31,350 bases of DNA from JAABUE01 sp037440925 (GCA_037440925.1 JBBITF010000031.1:1-31350), one strand, 5' to 3'. Counted from the stretch's first letter, positions 21,779 through 30,609 are shown. The notes: generated by a model not told the origin, from the sequence alone. Numbers and translations: made by a program.

Positions 21779-22591
21779 CTATTTATAAGGTAGTAGGTCT
21801 TTGCGGTGACGCCAAAGCAGCGCCAAGCCGGCCACGATGGCGGTGACTGCCATAAACGTTTGATTGGCGTTGACGCCGCCTAGCATGGCGGCATCCAGGC
21901 GCAAGAAATCCAGCAGGAAACGCCCAACAGGGTAAACGACCAGGTAAATCAGGAAGATGTCCCCAGCCTTGAGCCGGTCGGCATAGCGCCGTCCTAGCCA
22001 GAGCAGCAGCCCCATATTGCCCAGATTCCAGAGCGACTCGTACAGGAACAAGGGATGGAAATATTCGAAGTTCTCGAAACCGCTTACCCTGTGCAGCGGG
22101 TCAATGTACAATTTCCACGGCAGGCTAGTTGGCGCGCCGTACAATTCCTGGTTGAAGAAATTTCCCCAGCGGCCAATGGCTTGCCCCAACGCCAGGCTAG
22201 GCGCGGCGATATCAGCCCATTCTGAAAAATCCAGGCCATGCTTGCGCGCGTAGAAGAAAAGCGCCACCGCCCCGCCAATGACTGCGCCAGGGATGCCCAA
22301 CCCGCCGTTGCGCAGGTTGATCAGATCGAACGGATGCGTCAGGTAGAACAGGGTCGTCCGGCCTTCCGCAATGGCCGCCGGCGTGGGCGTGAAGACATGC
22401 CACAAGCGCGCCCCGATCACACCGCCGACAATGAGCCAGATCAACAAATCCCATACAATGTCGGCGTCATGGCCGCGTCGTTTTGCTTCACGACTTGCCA
22501 GCCAGCCGCCCGCGACTGCGCCTAACATTAAAATGATGCCGTAATAACGGATAAAAAGCGGGCCAATTTGAAACCCTTCAGGTGGAGTCAT
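21779..22591 (-). CDS. lgt: Prolipoprotein diacylglyceryl transferase
   Basis: A 270-residue integral membrane enzyme that moves diacylglyceryl from phosphatidylglycerol to the lipobox cysteine of prolipoproteins. Seen: the family signature GQAIGRWGNFFNQELYG (136-152, with the essential Arg at R141 and Glu at E149), N-terminal IRYYGIILMLGAVAG, GGVIGARLWHVF, and a C-terminal YPVGRFLLDFLRLD with the second Arg region. The segment GGLGIPGAVIGG has Pro (P101) where E. coli has His103. Seven membrane segments are expected and visible. Its ATG overlaps the preceding gene by ATGA. A putative lipoprotein substrate is encoded in the next operon. Confidence 0.95.
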   Translation of the reverse strand: MTPPEGFQIGPLFIRYYGIILMLGAVAGGWLASREAKRRGHDADIVWDLLIWLIVGGVIGARLWHVFTPTPAAIAEGRTTLFYLTHPFDLINLRNGGLGIPGAVIGGAVALFFYARKHGLDFSEWADIAAPSLALGQAIGRWGNFFNQELYGAPTSLPWKLYIDPLHRVSGFENFEYFHPLFLYESLWNLGNMGLLLWLGRRYADRLKAGDIFLIYLVVYPVGRFLLDFLRLDAAMLGGVNANQTFMAVTAIVAGLALLWRHRKDLLPYK

Positions 22592-23238
22592 ACTGCTTTT
22601 GCCTGTCCTTTCATGCGAGCATGGGCCTGGCGGCGCACAAACCAGATGCGCTGCAACGCCGTGAAGTTACCCAAAATTGCCAGAATCCACAAGGCGGTGA
22701 GCGGCTTGCCTAGCACCAGCAGCGGCGCCAGCACCAGGTAGCGTTCCACGCGCGTCAACAGCCCCATCTTAGCCTCGAAGTCCAGGCTTTCGGCGCGCGC
22801 CTTCACATAGGACACCAGCACCGAGCCGGCTGCCGCCGCAAACGCCAAGACGCTGCCCATAGGATGATTGTGGGTAGCAAAATAATACGAAAGACCGCCC
22901 AAGATAGCCAGTTCTGCATAGCGATCGCTGACGGAGTCAACAAAGGCGCCAAAATCGCTGGCATCGCCGCGCAAGCGCGCCATCGTGCCGTCCAACGCAT
23001 CAATGGGCGTCATAATGACCACCAGCCAGCCTCCCAGTGAAAAATTTCCCTGAGAGAGGAAATAAGCCCCTAAAAAATTCCCTGCCAGCCCAAGTCCGGT
23101 CATCATATTGGGCGTCAACCCCAACCTCAACAGGAAACGCCCCACAGGATCCAAGAACCACTTGAACCAGCCGCGCAAGCGATCGGTCAGCGTAATTGGG
23201 ATGCGAACGCCCTTGTTTTCTGCAGTTACTTTTTCCAT
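22588..23238 (-). CDS. CDP-alcohol phosphatidyltransferase
   Basis: A 216-residue membrane enzyme that joins a CDP-activated lipid to an alcohol with release of CMP. The full catalytic motif is present: D80, D83, G84, A87, R88, then G97, D101 and D105 (DALDGTMAR, GAFVDSVSDRYAE). The pattern SVSDRYAE resembles the branch that includes PgsA-like and archaeal or actinobacterial inositol-phosphate lipid synthases; head-group specificity is not clear. The ATG at 23238 is chosen because AAGAAGG lies 8 nt upstream and it clears the ftsK stop; ATGs at 23268 and 23283 are alternatives overlapping ftsK. A 4-bp ATGA overlap joins it to lgt, linking two phospholipid-using steps. Confidence 0.9.
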   Translation of the reverse strand: MEKVTAENKGVRIPITLTDRLRGWFKWFLDPVGRFLLRLGLTPNMMTGLGLAGNFLGAYFLSQGNFSLGGWLVVIMTPIDALDGTMARLRGDASDFGAFVDSVSDRYAELAILGGLSYYFATHNHPMGSVLAFAAAAGSVLVSYVKARAESLDFEAKMGLLTRVERYLVLAPLLVLGKPLTALWILAILGNFTALQRIWFVRRQAHARMKGQAKAV

Positions 23239-23257
23239 GTCAAAAGCCTTCTTTTCG

Positions 23258-25471
23258 TCAATTTTCATCTTCGTCCAATTCATTGGGTTCTATCAGCACA
23301 TCCCGCTCTTTGCCGCCGCCTTGCGAGGGGCCGACGATGCCCATTTCTTCCAGTTGATCCAACAGGCGCGCCGCGCGCGGATAACCGATGCGCAGACGCC
23401 TTTGCAGCAGGGATGCCGACGCCCGCCTCGCCCCGCGGACGATGGAAATTGCCTCCTCGACCAGGGCGTCATCTCCCGCCTCGGCCGGTTCCTGCAACAA
23501 CTTCTCCCAGGGCGGCGCGTCATCCAACGGCAGGTCGCTGTTATCTTGCCAGTGGGTAATGATCTTCTCGATTTCCTGGTCGGTCACGATGACGCCCTGA
23601 GCGCGGATCGGGTTGCCCACTTCTGGATTGAGGAAAAGTAAGTCGCCGCGCCCCAGCAGGGTCTCCGCGCCGGTCGTATCCAGAATAACGCGCGAATCAA
23701 CCCCAGAAGCAACCGAAAACGCCAGCCGCGCCGGGAAGTTGGCTTTGATCAGGCCGGTCACCACGTCGGTGCTGGGACGTTGGGTAGCCACTACCAGATG
23801 GATGCCGGTAGCGCGCGCCATCTGCGCCAGGCGGACGAGATGATGCTCGGTTTGGTCGGGCGCCGACATCATCAAATCGGCCAGTTCATCAATGATGACC
23901 ACAATGCGCGGCAAAGCGCCCTGCTCACCGCGCCGCGCCAGTTTGCGGTTATAAGCGGCCAGGTCGCGCGCTTTGGCGCTTTCTAGCAGGCGGTAGCGAT
24001 GTTCCATTTCCAGCACGGCCCAGCGCAGAACGCCCATGATGCGCTCGATGTCAGTTTCCACTTTGCCGTATAAGTGCGGCAGACCGTTGAAGCGCAACAG
24101 TTCGACCATCTTGGAATCGATCATCACCAGGCGCAAACCTTTTGGCGTGTTGTTCATTGCCAGGCAGGCCGCAATTGCTGTGATGCAGACCGACTTGCCC
24201 GAGCCGGTGGCGCCAGCAATCAACAAATGCGGCATACGCGCTAGGTCGGCTACCAGTGGTTGACCGGATACATCTCGCCCCAAAGCAATGGCCAATGGAG
24301 CGCCTACTTTGGCAAAGGCTTCTGTCTCCAAAATAGGACGTAATCGCACAACCGAGGAGCGGGAGTTTGGCACCTCGATGCCTACATAGGGTTTGCCCGG
24401 CACCGGCGCCTGGATGCGCAAACGTTCCGCCGAAAGTGCCAGCGCCAAGTCCTTTTGCAGAGCGGCAATTTGCGCGACGCGCACTTTCATTTGCTGGGCG
24501 TCTTCTTCTGCTGAATTGCCTTTTTTGATAAAGCCTGGCTGCACGGCAAACTGCGTCACTGTCGGGCCAATGCGAAAGCCGATGACCGTGGCTGGGATGC
24601 CGAATTCGGACAGGGTTTTTTCGATCATGCCGGCCGTTTGGTTGATGGTACGCTCATCTGGACGGCTGGCTTGCTCTCCCGACAACAGGCTGAGCGGCGG
24701 CAGGGATTCGCTGCGCGGCAGCGGTTCGGCCGGGCGTTCGTCTTGGGCGGCAGGCGCGCGCAGAGATTTGCGAAATTCGGGCGGCAAAGAGGCAATTTTC
24801 TTCTTTGGTTTGGCTTCCGCGGACGGCTCTTCAGCGGCAGATTGAGAGGGTTGAACGGTCGTTTCTGGCAAGGGGCTTTCTCCTGCCAGGCGCAGCAAGT
24901 AATTCTCCATTTTGCGCCACAGGCCGAAGACGCTCATTACGGCCAGCAACCATAATAAAACCAGAATGAGCGTGCCGGCAGTCTTACCGGCCAGTCTCCA
25001 GGCCAAGAAGGTGAGTCCCCAGCCTACCCGTCCTCCGTCCAGGCCGGCATCGGCTCGGTCGAGAGAATTGCCTCCTAGTATGGCCAGCAGGCACAGGGTG
25101 AGGAGCAGAGCGAATTCGATGGTGAGGAAGCGGCCCAGGTTGTTCGTCCCCTCCGTTTGCCGCAGCAGGGAATATCCAAAGAGTCCAATAGAGAGGGCAA
25201 CCAGGTAACTTCCCCATCCAAACCACAGCAAGAGCAAAGCCGCCCAGGGTGTAAGCAAGGCGGCATTTTGACTGACCCCTGCCAGGGCCAGCAGTGTCAT
25301 GAGAGAAAATGCCAACAAGAGAACGCCCGCTGTGTCGCGCGCAAAGCGCCCAAAATGCAGGTCCAAGCGCACCAAACGGTCGAGCCAGTCGTTTTTCAGT
25401 TCCTCCTGCTCAAACGGCCGCTGGCGTTTACGAGGTATCCTGGACAAGCGGCGTTCAGGCATGAACGCCAT
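23258..25471 (-). CDS. ftsK: FtsK/SpoIIIE-family DNA translocase
   Basis: A 737-residue DNA motor that clears chromosomal DNA at division. The N-terminal region carries four membrane helices between about residues 45 and 205. A Pro/Ser/Lys-rich linker follows, then an alpha domain (IGFRIGPTVTQFAVQPGF), the beta RecA-like motor with Walker A AGATGSGKS (near residue 422), Walker B VVIIDELADLMM and the ATQRPSTDVVTGLIKANFPARLAF motif. It ends with a DNA-reading gamma winged helix (ASASLLQRRLRIGYPRAARLLDQLE, EEMGIVGP). All motor elements are intact; length is typical for the shorter SpoIIIE-like forms. It overlaps the S1-domain gene by 17 bp; an ATG at 25462 is an alternative start. Confidence 0.95.
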   Translation of the reverse strand: MAFMPERRLSRIPRKRQRPFEQEELKNDWLDRLVRLDLHFGRFARDTAGVLLLAFSLMTLLALAGVSQNAALLTPWAALLLLWFGWGSYLVALSIGLFGYSLLRQTEGTNNLGRFLTIEFALLLTLCLLAILGGNSLDRADAGLDGGRVGWGLTFLAWRLAGKTAGTLILVLLWLLAVMSVFGLWRKMENYLLRLAGESPLPETTVQPSQSAAEEPSAEAKPKKKIASLPPEFRKSLRAPAAQDERPAEPLPRSESLPPLSLLSGEQASRPDERTINQTAGMIEKTLSEFGIPATVIGFRIGPTVTQFAVQPGFIKKGNSAEEDAQQMKVRVAQIAALQKDLALALSAERLRIQAPVPGKPYVGIEVPNSRSSVVRLRPILETEAFAKVGAPLAIALGRDVSGQPLVADLARMPHLLIAGATGSGKSVCITAIAACLAMNNTPKGLRLVMIDSKMVELLRFNGLPHLYGKVETDIERIMGVLRWAVLEMEHRYRLLESAKARDLAAYNRKLARRGEQGALPRIVVIIDELADLMMSAPDQTEHHLVRLAQMARATGIHLVVATQRPSTDVVTGLIKANFPARLAFSVASGVDSRVILDTTGAETLLGRGDLLFLNPEVGNPIRAQGVIVTDQEIEKIITHWQDNSDLPLDDAPPWEKLLQEPAEAGDDALVEEAISIVRGARRASASLLQRRLRIGYPRAARLLDQLEEMGIVGPSQGGGKERDVLIEPNELDEDEN

Positions 25472-26411
25472 CCAGGTTGAGGCTCAGTCCCAGACGCTGG
25501 CGCGCCGCATCTACATGGATGACCCGCACCCGGACTTCCTGCCCTTCTTTGAGCGTCTCACGGACGGTTTTGCCTTCGTCCAACTGTATCTCAGAGACGT
25601 GAATCAGGCCTTCGACGCCCGCTGCGAGGCGGGCGAAAGCGCCATACGAAACTACGCTGGTGATCCAAGCCGGGAGCACTTGCCCAACCGCAAACTCACT
25701 TTCTGCTTTTTCCCAAGGATTGGGCAGCAAACGTTTGAGGCTGAGCGCCACGCGGCAGCGTTCGGGGGATACTTCTAACACTTGCGTCTCGATGGATTGG
25801 CCGAATTGAACGATTTGACTCGGATGGGTAACGCGTCCCCAGGAGAGTTCCGAGATGTGAATGAGGCCTTCTACCCCTCCCAGGTCTATGAACACGCCAA
25901 AGTCAGTGATGTTGGTCACGTAACCGTTGACTTTCTGGCCAGGTTTGAGTTGGTTAAACAATCGCATGCGCTTTCCGGGCTCGGCCAGGGCGGCGCGCTC
26001 CGAAAAGACCACTCGTCCGTCTTCGGGCGCGCATTCGATGACTTTCAGCCGCAGCGTGCGCCCAATATAGGCCTCCAAACTGGCGTCGCGATCTTGTTTG
26101 TCGGCGCCGTTCGCCATCTCGACCAAATGCGAAAAAGGAACGAAACCGTACAATCCTTCTCCTTCCACCAACACACCGCCGCGGTTGTAACCGGTAACGG
26201 TCAGGTGAACGATACGGTCTTGATAGTACAGTTCGCGCACCTGGTTCCAGTCTGGGGTTGTTTTGGGCGGCTCGGTTTTCGCCCGCTCTTGCGCTGGAGC
26301 GGTTTTGGAGGGCAGGGGAGGCGCATAGCGCTCTTCTTCCGCCAGCACAGAGCTCCACCAACTTTCATCTAAAACGGGCATGTCCTTTTCATAATGACGG
26401 TCGGCAATCAT
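25455..26411 (-). CDS. Triple S1-domain RNA-binding protein (RpsA-like)
   Basis: A 318-residue protein. After an acidic/Pro-rich N-terminus (about 1-55) come three S1 OB-fold domains at about 60-135, 155-223 and 239-310. Domains 2 and 3 have the classical pattern (GYVTNITDFGVFIDLGGVEG with LIHISELS; SYGAFARLAAGVEGLIHVSEI); domain 1 is more divergent. Proteins like this stand in for ribosomal protein S1 in several phyla and help mRNA bind the 30S subunit, but other RNA roles are possible. Start supported by GGAGG 5 nt upstream. It sits between the multi-TM sensor gene and ftsK. Given the apparent leaderless genes in the window, its initiation role would be interesting. Confidence 0.9.
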   Translation of the reverse strand: MIADRHYEKDMPVLDESWWSSVLAEEERYAPPLPSKTAPAQERAKTEPPKTTPDWNQVRELYYQDRIVHLTVTGYNRGGVLVEGEGLYGFVPFSHLVEMANGADKQDRDASLEAYIGRTLRLKVIECAPEDGRVVFSERAALAEPGKRMRLFNQLKPGQKVNGYVTNITDFGVFIDLGGVEGLIHISELSWGRVTHPSQIVQFGQSIETQVLEVSPERCRVALSLKRLLPNPWEKAESEFAVGQVLPAWITSVVSYGAFARLAAGVEGLIHVSEIQLDEGKTVRETLKEGQEVRVRVIHVDAARQRLGLSLNLDGVHA

Positions 26412-26425
26412 TAAAGCCTCCTTCC

Positions 26426-28360
26426 CTACCTCAGGTTTCGCGATTCGGTTTCCATTTCGAAGATTGCGCGCGCAACGGCTTCCACCGCTACACGTTGTTT
26501 TCGATACAAGTCGGCTTCCGACATGGCCAGCCGCGCGGCCACTTCGCGCACTTTGCGTCCCTCGATGAATTTCATCTCCAGGATGTTATACAAAATCCAT
26601 TCAGTTGTAAAACGGCGTTCCCCCTCCGGCTTGACCTGATCCACCGCCTTGCGCAGCAAAGCGCGCAGGGCATTAGGAGCATTGCCTTCATGCTCTTCCA
26701 TCAGGTCACGTACAACGCTGAGTTTCATGAGTGGACTATTGGTCAGTTTTGGACCGCCCCAGTAATGGGTGAGGGCGTCTTTTACCCAATTGGCCAGGTC
26801 AGACTCGGGGAAAGCCTCTTCGGACAACAATCCAGTGCGGCTGTCGTAGCGGCTCATGGCACGCATGCGCTGGAGTAAATCTATTTGCGGCCGCAAATCT
26901 TCCAGCGAACGGAAGACGCGCTGTTGCAACTGCCGGTCTTCCAGAGCAAAGGCGGCCCGTTCAGCCAGCAGCCACAAGGCGTTTCGTTGATCGGGGTCTA
27001 TTTGAAGAGGCTGGCCGGGGTGACGGGCCACGCCCAAGAGACCTAACAAGGCAGGCAATTCGTCGCGGTCCAGTTCTGTGCGGCGGCGCTGGCGCAGAGG
27101 TAGAATCCAAAAGTCACCCCACACAAATTCATGACGCTGATCCCCATTTTCGTGATGATCTACCATTTGCAAGGCCTCAGACAGGTTTTGCTGCTCAATC
27201 CATTTTCGATTGCCCGCCAAGACAATGAGGGACAATTCGCCTCCATCCAGGGCGGCTACAAAGGCGCTGGGCGATTGCATGTGATCACGCACGGCTGCCA
27301 GCACGGTCTCCAGAAATTGCTGCATATCGCTGTGCGTCAACAGGCGCTCTTCGATGTTTTGCAGCAATTCGAGTTCCAAACGGTCGCGGCCAAAGAAGAG
27401 CCAGCGCTCCCACAAAGGCGCTGCCAGGGTAATCAGATGTTCCAGGGAAAGTACCGATACAACCACCGCCAACGGCACAAAGGCCGAGTATTCCTGTCCA
27501 TAAAAGAGACCGCCCGCGCGCCGCACAACAGTCATTAGCCCCAGCGCAACCGAAGCCGTCACCGGTCCACGCATGATCCACTTGAACAGGCGGCTTTTCA
27601 CTAACCGATCGGGCCACGAGACGCCAAAGAAGGCTACTGCATAGGCCATGACCACCACCAACCCGCCCACCAGCAAGTTGATGATTGTCGAAGCGCTCCA
27701 AAACAAGAGGGGATGCGCGGCTGCCAATGCAGAACCATACAACATATAGGGATAGGAGCCCAGCGCCGGAGCAGTAGCGCCTGCTATGAGGTACAACATT
27801 CGCCTCTGCCCAGAGCGTGTCAACATCCGCCGGTAGGCGCGGATGAAATTGGCGCCTGCCAGCGCCATGATGGCAATGTAATACAGGGTAAAAACTTCGG
27901 TCCAGAACGTGCGCTCAAGATGAGCAGCCGGTTTCCCGTTTGGCACGAGCGGCCCCACCAAGTAGCCCATGCTCAACAGCAACAGGAATCCCACCGAGAT
28001 TACATACATCAGCCGCACCCCTAAGCGGCGGCGTCCGCGCGAGGGACGCCCGGCAGTGACCAGCAAAGCATCGGATAAATGCAAATAGGAAGGCGGCAAG
28101 AAGACGAGGCCAATCCACTGCAAACGCAGCAGCAAGTCAATGCCCCACTCTGGCACGTCTTTGTTTTGCAGGGCCTCTGTGGTGAACACGACCATCACGC
28201 ACAGAAGAATAATGGCAAACGAGCGCGCCACACGGTCACGCAGATTGAACGACAAGGCATACAGGAACAGCGAAAAGGCGGTAATCGCTATGCCTGCCGT
28301 CAGAATCTGATTGATCGTTTGTATCCCCGCCAGTAAACTTTCTTCCCAACCGTTAAGCAT
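26426..28360 (-). CDS. Multi-TM sensor with GAF-like region and C-terminal HTH, no kinase domain
   Basis: A 644-residue protein. The N-terminal third (about residues 5-320) has eight or so membrane helices in a pattern like the 7TM region of some histidine kinases. A GAF-like region follows (about 335-500, beginning ELELLQNIEERLL). The C-terminus holds a helix-turn-helix-like segment (KVREVAARLAMSEADLYRKQR, preceded by TEWILYNILEMKFIEG). No H-box, ATPase or GGDEF motif is seen. It could be a membrane-bound transcription factor or a DNA-tethering protein. The ATG at 28360 is chosen over a TTG at 28372 because GGGAAGG lies just upstream, between it and the preceding stop. It sits within the PNP-to-lgt operon. 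Confidence 0.8.
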   Translation of the reverse strand: MLNGWEESLLAGIQTINQILTAGIAITAFSLFLYALSFNLRDRVARSFAIILLCVMVVFTTEALQNKDVPEWGIDLLLRLQWIGLVFLPPSYLHLSDALLVTAGRPSRGRRRLGVRLMYVISVGFLLLLSMGYLVGPLVPNGKPAAHLERTFWTEVFTLYYIAIMALAGANFIRAYRRMLTRSGQRRMLYLIAGATAPALGSYPYMLYGSALAAAHPLLFWSASTIINLLVGGLVVVMAYAVAFFGVSWPDRLVKSRLFKWIMRGPVTASVALGLMTVVRRAGGLFYGQEYSAFVPLAVVVSVLSLEHLITLAAPLWERWLFFGRDRLELELLQNIEERLLTHSDMQQFLETVLAAVRDHMQSPSAFVAALDGGELSLIVLAGNRKWIEQQNLSEALQMVDHHENGDQRHEFVWGDFWILPLRQRRRTELDRDELPALLGLLGVARHPGQPLQIDPDQRNALWLLAERAAFALEDRQLQQRVFRSLEDLRPQIDLLQRMRAMSRYDSRTGLLSEEAFPESDLANWVKDALTHYWGGPKLTNSPLMKLSVVRDLMEEHEGNAPNALRALLRKAVDQVKPEGERRFTTEWILYNILEMKFIEGRKVREVAARLAMSEADLYRKQRVAVEAVARAIFEMETESRNLR

Positions 28361-28373
28361 AAACCTTCCCAAA

Positions 28374-28928
28374 CTACATTAAGGTTCTCCCAAAGAACAA
28401 GGCTACGTCTTGGGTGACGTAGTAATGGTCATTATACCCGCAGAATTCAAAACCGAGCTTGAGCGCCAAACGAATGGCAGGATAATTTTTGGACGGCATT
28501 TCCAAGAAGATATTCCGATCGCTTCGGGACTCAGCCCAGGCCTGGGCAGCGTTTACCAGGGCCGATCCTACCCCCCGGCGTCTCACTTCCTGGCTGACGA
28601 CCAGGTCTGTGATCCAGGCGGTGGTAGCGTGACTGTGCTCGAGCAGGCAGGCATAGCCAACCGCTTCCCCTTTCGACAACGCCACCAGCACTTGCGAGCG
28701 ATTCTTCCACTCATCGGCCAGCGCAAAGGGGTCGCGCGGATAGACCACACCAATGGGGCGCGGAAGCCGCACCTCACGAAAACCAGCCACTACCTGGCCG
28801 TTCTCACGGCGCAGATCCAATTGCCAGACATACTCGCTGAAGGTGGTGTGATCCATCCCCATCAAGCGTGGCAGGTCGGCAGTTACCAGAGGGCGAATTT
28901 CTAACGAAAACGACGTAGCGGCCTCCAA
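28374..28928 (-). CDS. GNAT-family N-acetyltransferase
   Basis: A 184-residue protein of the Gcn5-related fold. The acetyl-CoA-binding motif A is clear: ITDLVVSQEVRRRGVGSALVNAAQAWA, with the R-R-G-V-G pyrophosphate loop. Flanking strands VGYACLLEHS and NIFLEMPSKNYPAIRLALKLGFEFCGYND complete the fold. Substrate unknown; rimI-like protein acetylation or small-molecule acetylation are both possible. The only reasonable start is a TTG at 28928, 2 nt after the preceding stop, without a clear Shine-Dalgarno sequence, so translation probably depends on the upstream gene. Confidence 0.88.
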   Translation of the reverse strand: MEAATSFSLEIRPLVTADLPRLMGMDHTTFSEYVWQLDLRRENGQVVAGFREVRLPRPIGVVYPRDPFALADEWKNRSQVLVALSKGEAVGYACLLEHSHATTAWITDLVVSQEVRRRGVGSALVNAAQAWAESRSDRNIFLEMPSKNYPAIRLALKLGFEFCGYNDHYYVTQDVALFFGRTLM

Positions 28929-28930
28929 GT

Positions 28931-29620
28931 TTATTTTGAAGCAGTCACTCGCACAGGCACAAGGCAGGGCGGTAAAGATTGCCCCTGGTTGTTGGTGACC
29001 ACCAAACGCAGTTCATATTCTCCCGGCGTCAAGATGGTGGTATCCCACACGCCGATTTCGCCATTGACTACGGTCTGTGTGCCGGCAAAAATGGTAGCCC
29101 AGGACTCTGCACCTTTTGGGGAGACTTCGAACTTGTAGAAGCCAAAATTGGCGATGGAAACGGTGCCTTCCAGCGTCATTCTTCCCGTCACCTCCTGGCC
29201 TGGCTTGGGAGAAGTCAGCGCCAATTGGCCGGGAATACAGCCGCTTGTCGTGGCTTCTTCGGCAGCAGCCTGTGGGGTCGTCAACGCAATCGAAGATGGC
29301 GTTCCATACAAGGCGCCATCTTGTACGCCTAAGAGATTCATTGTAGGCGTCGCCAGCAAGTTGGCATAAGGCAGCGCTGGGGTAACGAAAGAGGCCAGCA
29401 AGAGTTCTGCCAGGAAAGCCAGCACAATCAAGAACGAAACGGCCATCGCTTGGCTCAGGCGTCGCAGGGCAAATTCACGTTCCAGGCTGAATATCGCTTC
29501 GCGCCACTCTTTCCAGGATTTCCACAGCCAGCGAAATGAAAACAAACCGCCCAGAATCAGCAAGATATAAATCAAACCCTCATAATCGGCCAGGAAACGA
29601 CCAATCGCGCTCATACGCAT
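28931..29620 (-). CDS. Membrane-anchored protein with extracytoplasmic beta-sandwich
   Basis: A 229-residue protein of no family I recognise by name. Two membrane helices (about residues 12-30 and 58-80) flank a short charged loop; a low-complexity linker rich in Thr/Ala follows, then an Ig-like beta domain (about 130-227) with LTSPKPGQEVTGRMTLEGTV and TPGEYELRLVVTNNQG. This C-terminal pattern is common in Anaerolineae surface proteins and probably binds an envelope ligand. Start at 29620 or at the ATG at 29614, which has GGA closer to the right spacing. It begins 6 nt after the PNP stop. Confidence 0.75.
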   Translation of the reverse strand: MRMSAIGRFLADYEGLIYILLILGGLFSFRWLWKSWKEWREAIFSLEREFALRRLSQAMAVSFLIVLAFLAELLLASFVTPALPYANLLATPTMNLLGVQDGALYGTPSSIALTTPQAAAEEATTSGCIPGQLALTSPKPGQEVTGRMTLEGTVSIANFGFYKFEVSPKGAESWATIFAGTQTVVNGEIGVWDTTILTPGEYELRLVVTNNQGQSLPPCLVPVRVTASK

Positions 29621-29626
29621 CCAAGT

Positions 29627-30463
29627 TTATAGGGATTTCAACACGCCACGCACGATTTTTTCAATTTTGGGTGTAATCACTTTGCCGGCTGCCATCACTT
29701 CCTCGTGTGTTGTCTGGGTCGAGCCGTCTAGGTTAGCCTTGTTGCTGATGCCAGAAAGCCCCAACACCCGCAGGCTGCCATGCCGCGCTACGATCACCTC
29801 CGGCACAGTAGACATGCCCACCGCATCCGCGCCGGCCAGCCGCAGGAAGCGCAAATCGGCCGGAGATTCGAAAGAAGGCCCACTCAACCCGCAATACACG
29901 CCTTCCCGCAGGGTGATTCCGTGACTGGCAGCCACTTCACGCGCTAGCGCCGATAATTCCTGGTCATAGGCCTGGCTCATGTCGGGGAAGCGCGGTCCCA
30001 GTTCGTCCAGGTTGGGGCCCATCAGCGGGTTCAAGCCGCTCATACCCATCAGGTTGAGATTGTCTCGAATCAACATGACATCGCCAGGGACGAAATCGGG
30101 GTTGACGCCCCCGGCAGCATTGGTGACAATCAAAATTTCGATTCCCAACCGTTGCATAACGCGCACCGGCAAGGTCACCTGTGCCATGCTATAGCCCTCG
30201 TAGAAATGAATGCGTCCCTGCATGACAAAGACTGCTTGGCTTTCCAGTTCACCAATCACCAATTTTCCAGCGTGTCCGGCCACCGTCGAAACCGGCCAAT
30301 AGGGCAGATCGCTATAAGGGATGATCACCGCTCGCTCGACGGAATCGGCCAGGTCGTTTAGGCCTGAGCCGAGAATCATCCCTATTCGAGGCCGCAGTGC
30401 GGTCTTGGCCCGCACGGCATCCGCTACATGATCAATTTGTTCGATAGTAAAATAAGGTTGCAT
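29627..30463 (-). CDS. Purine nucleoside phosphorylase (trimeric type)
   Basis: A 278-residue enzyme that splits inosine or guanosine with phosphate to give the base and ribose-1-phosphate. Phosphate-binding elements are present (ILGSGLN near the N-terminus, VAGHAGKLVIG, GRIHFYEGYS), as are IVTNAAGGVNP, the base-site Glu in GLSGPSFESPADLRFLRLAGADAVGMSTVPE, and ISNKAN carrying the purine-contacting Asn. Length and motifs fit the PunA/PNP-II trimeric family rather than the hexameric DeoD type. First gene of a long minus-strand run; an extended -10 promoter lies about 80 nt upstream, with a short GGTGG next to the ATG. Confidence 0.95.
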   Translation of the reverse strand: MQPYFTIEQIDHVADAVRAKTALRPRIGMILGSGLNDLADSVERAVIIPYSDLPYWPVSTVAGHAGKLVIGELESQAVFVMQGRIHFYEGYSMAQVTLPVRVMQRLGIEILIVTNAAGGVNPDFVPGDVMLIRDNLNLMGMSGLNPLMGPNLDELGPRFPDMSQAYDQELSALAREVAASHGITLREGVYCGLSGPSFESPADLRFLRLAGADAVGMSTVPEVIVARHGSLRVLGLSGISNKANLDGSTQTTHEEVMAAGKVITPKIEKIVRGVLKSL

Positions 30464-30540
30464 AATCCACCGAAGTTTTTTCTTTGCCAGGGTGTTGCAT
30501 TTGAAAGAAATGTTTTTCTACACACCCGGCCCAAAGATGC

Positions 30541-30549
30541 ATTATATCA
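30541..30549 (-). promoter_or_regulatory. Extended -10 promoter (TGATATAAT) of the PNP-to-lgt operon
   Basis: On the minus strand TGA precedes a perfect TATAAT (30546-30541). It is 77 nt upstream of the PNP start and is the only good promoter seen before a run of eight closely packed genes. Confidence 0.55.
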
Positions 30550-30574
30550 GAGATATTTGGTAACTACCTCGACA

Positions 30575-30597
30575 ATGTTTGATGTTTGATGTTTGAT
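30575..30597. repeat. Heptamer tandem repeat ATGTTTG, 3 copies
   Basis: Three perfect units plus a partial fourth, in the AT-rich gap (30464-30685) between the divergent PNP and toxin-antitoxin genes. Same unit length as the array at 523-571 but unrelated in sequence. Confidence 0.7.
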
Positions 30598-30609
30598 ACA
30601 AGAAACAAG

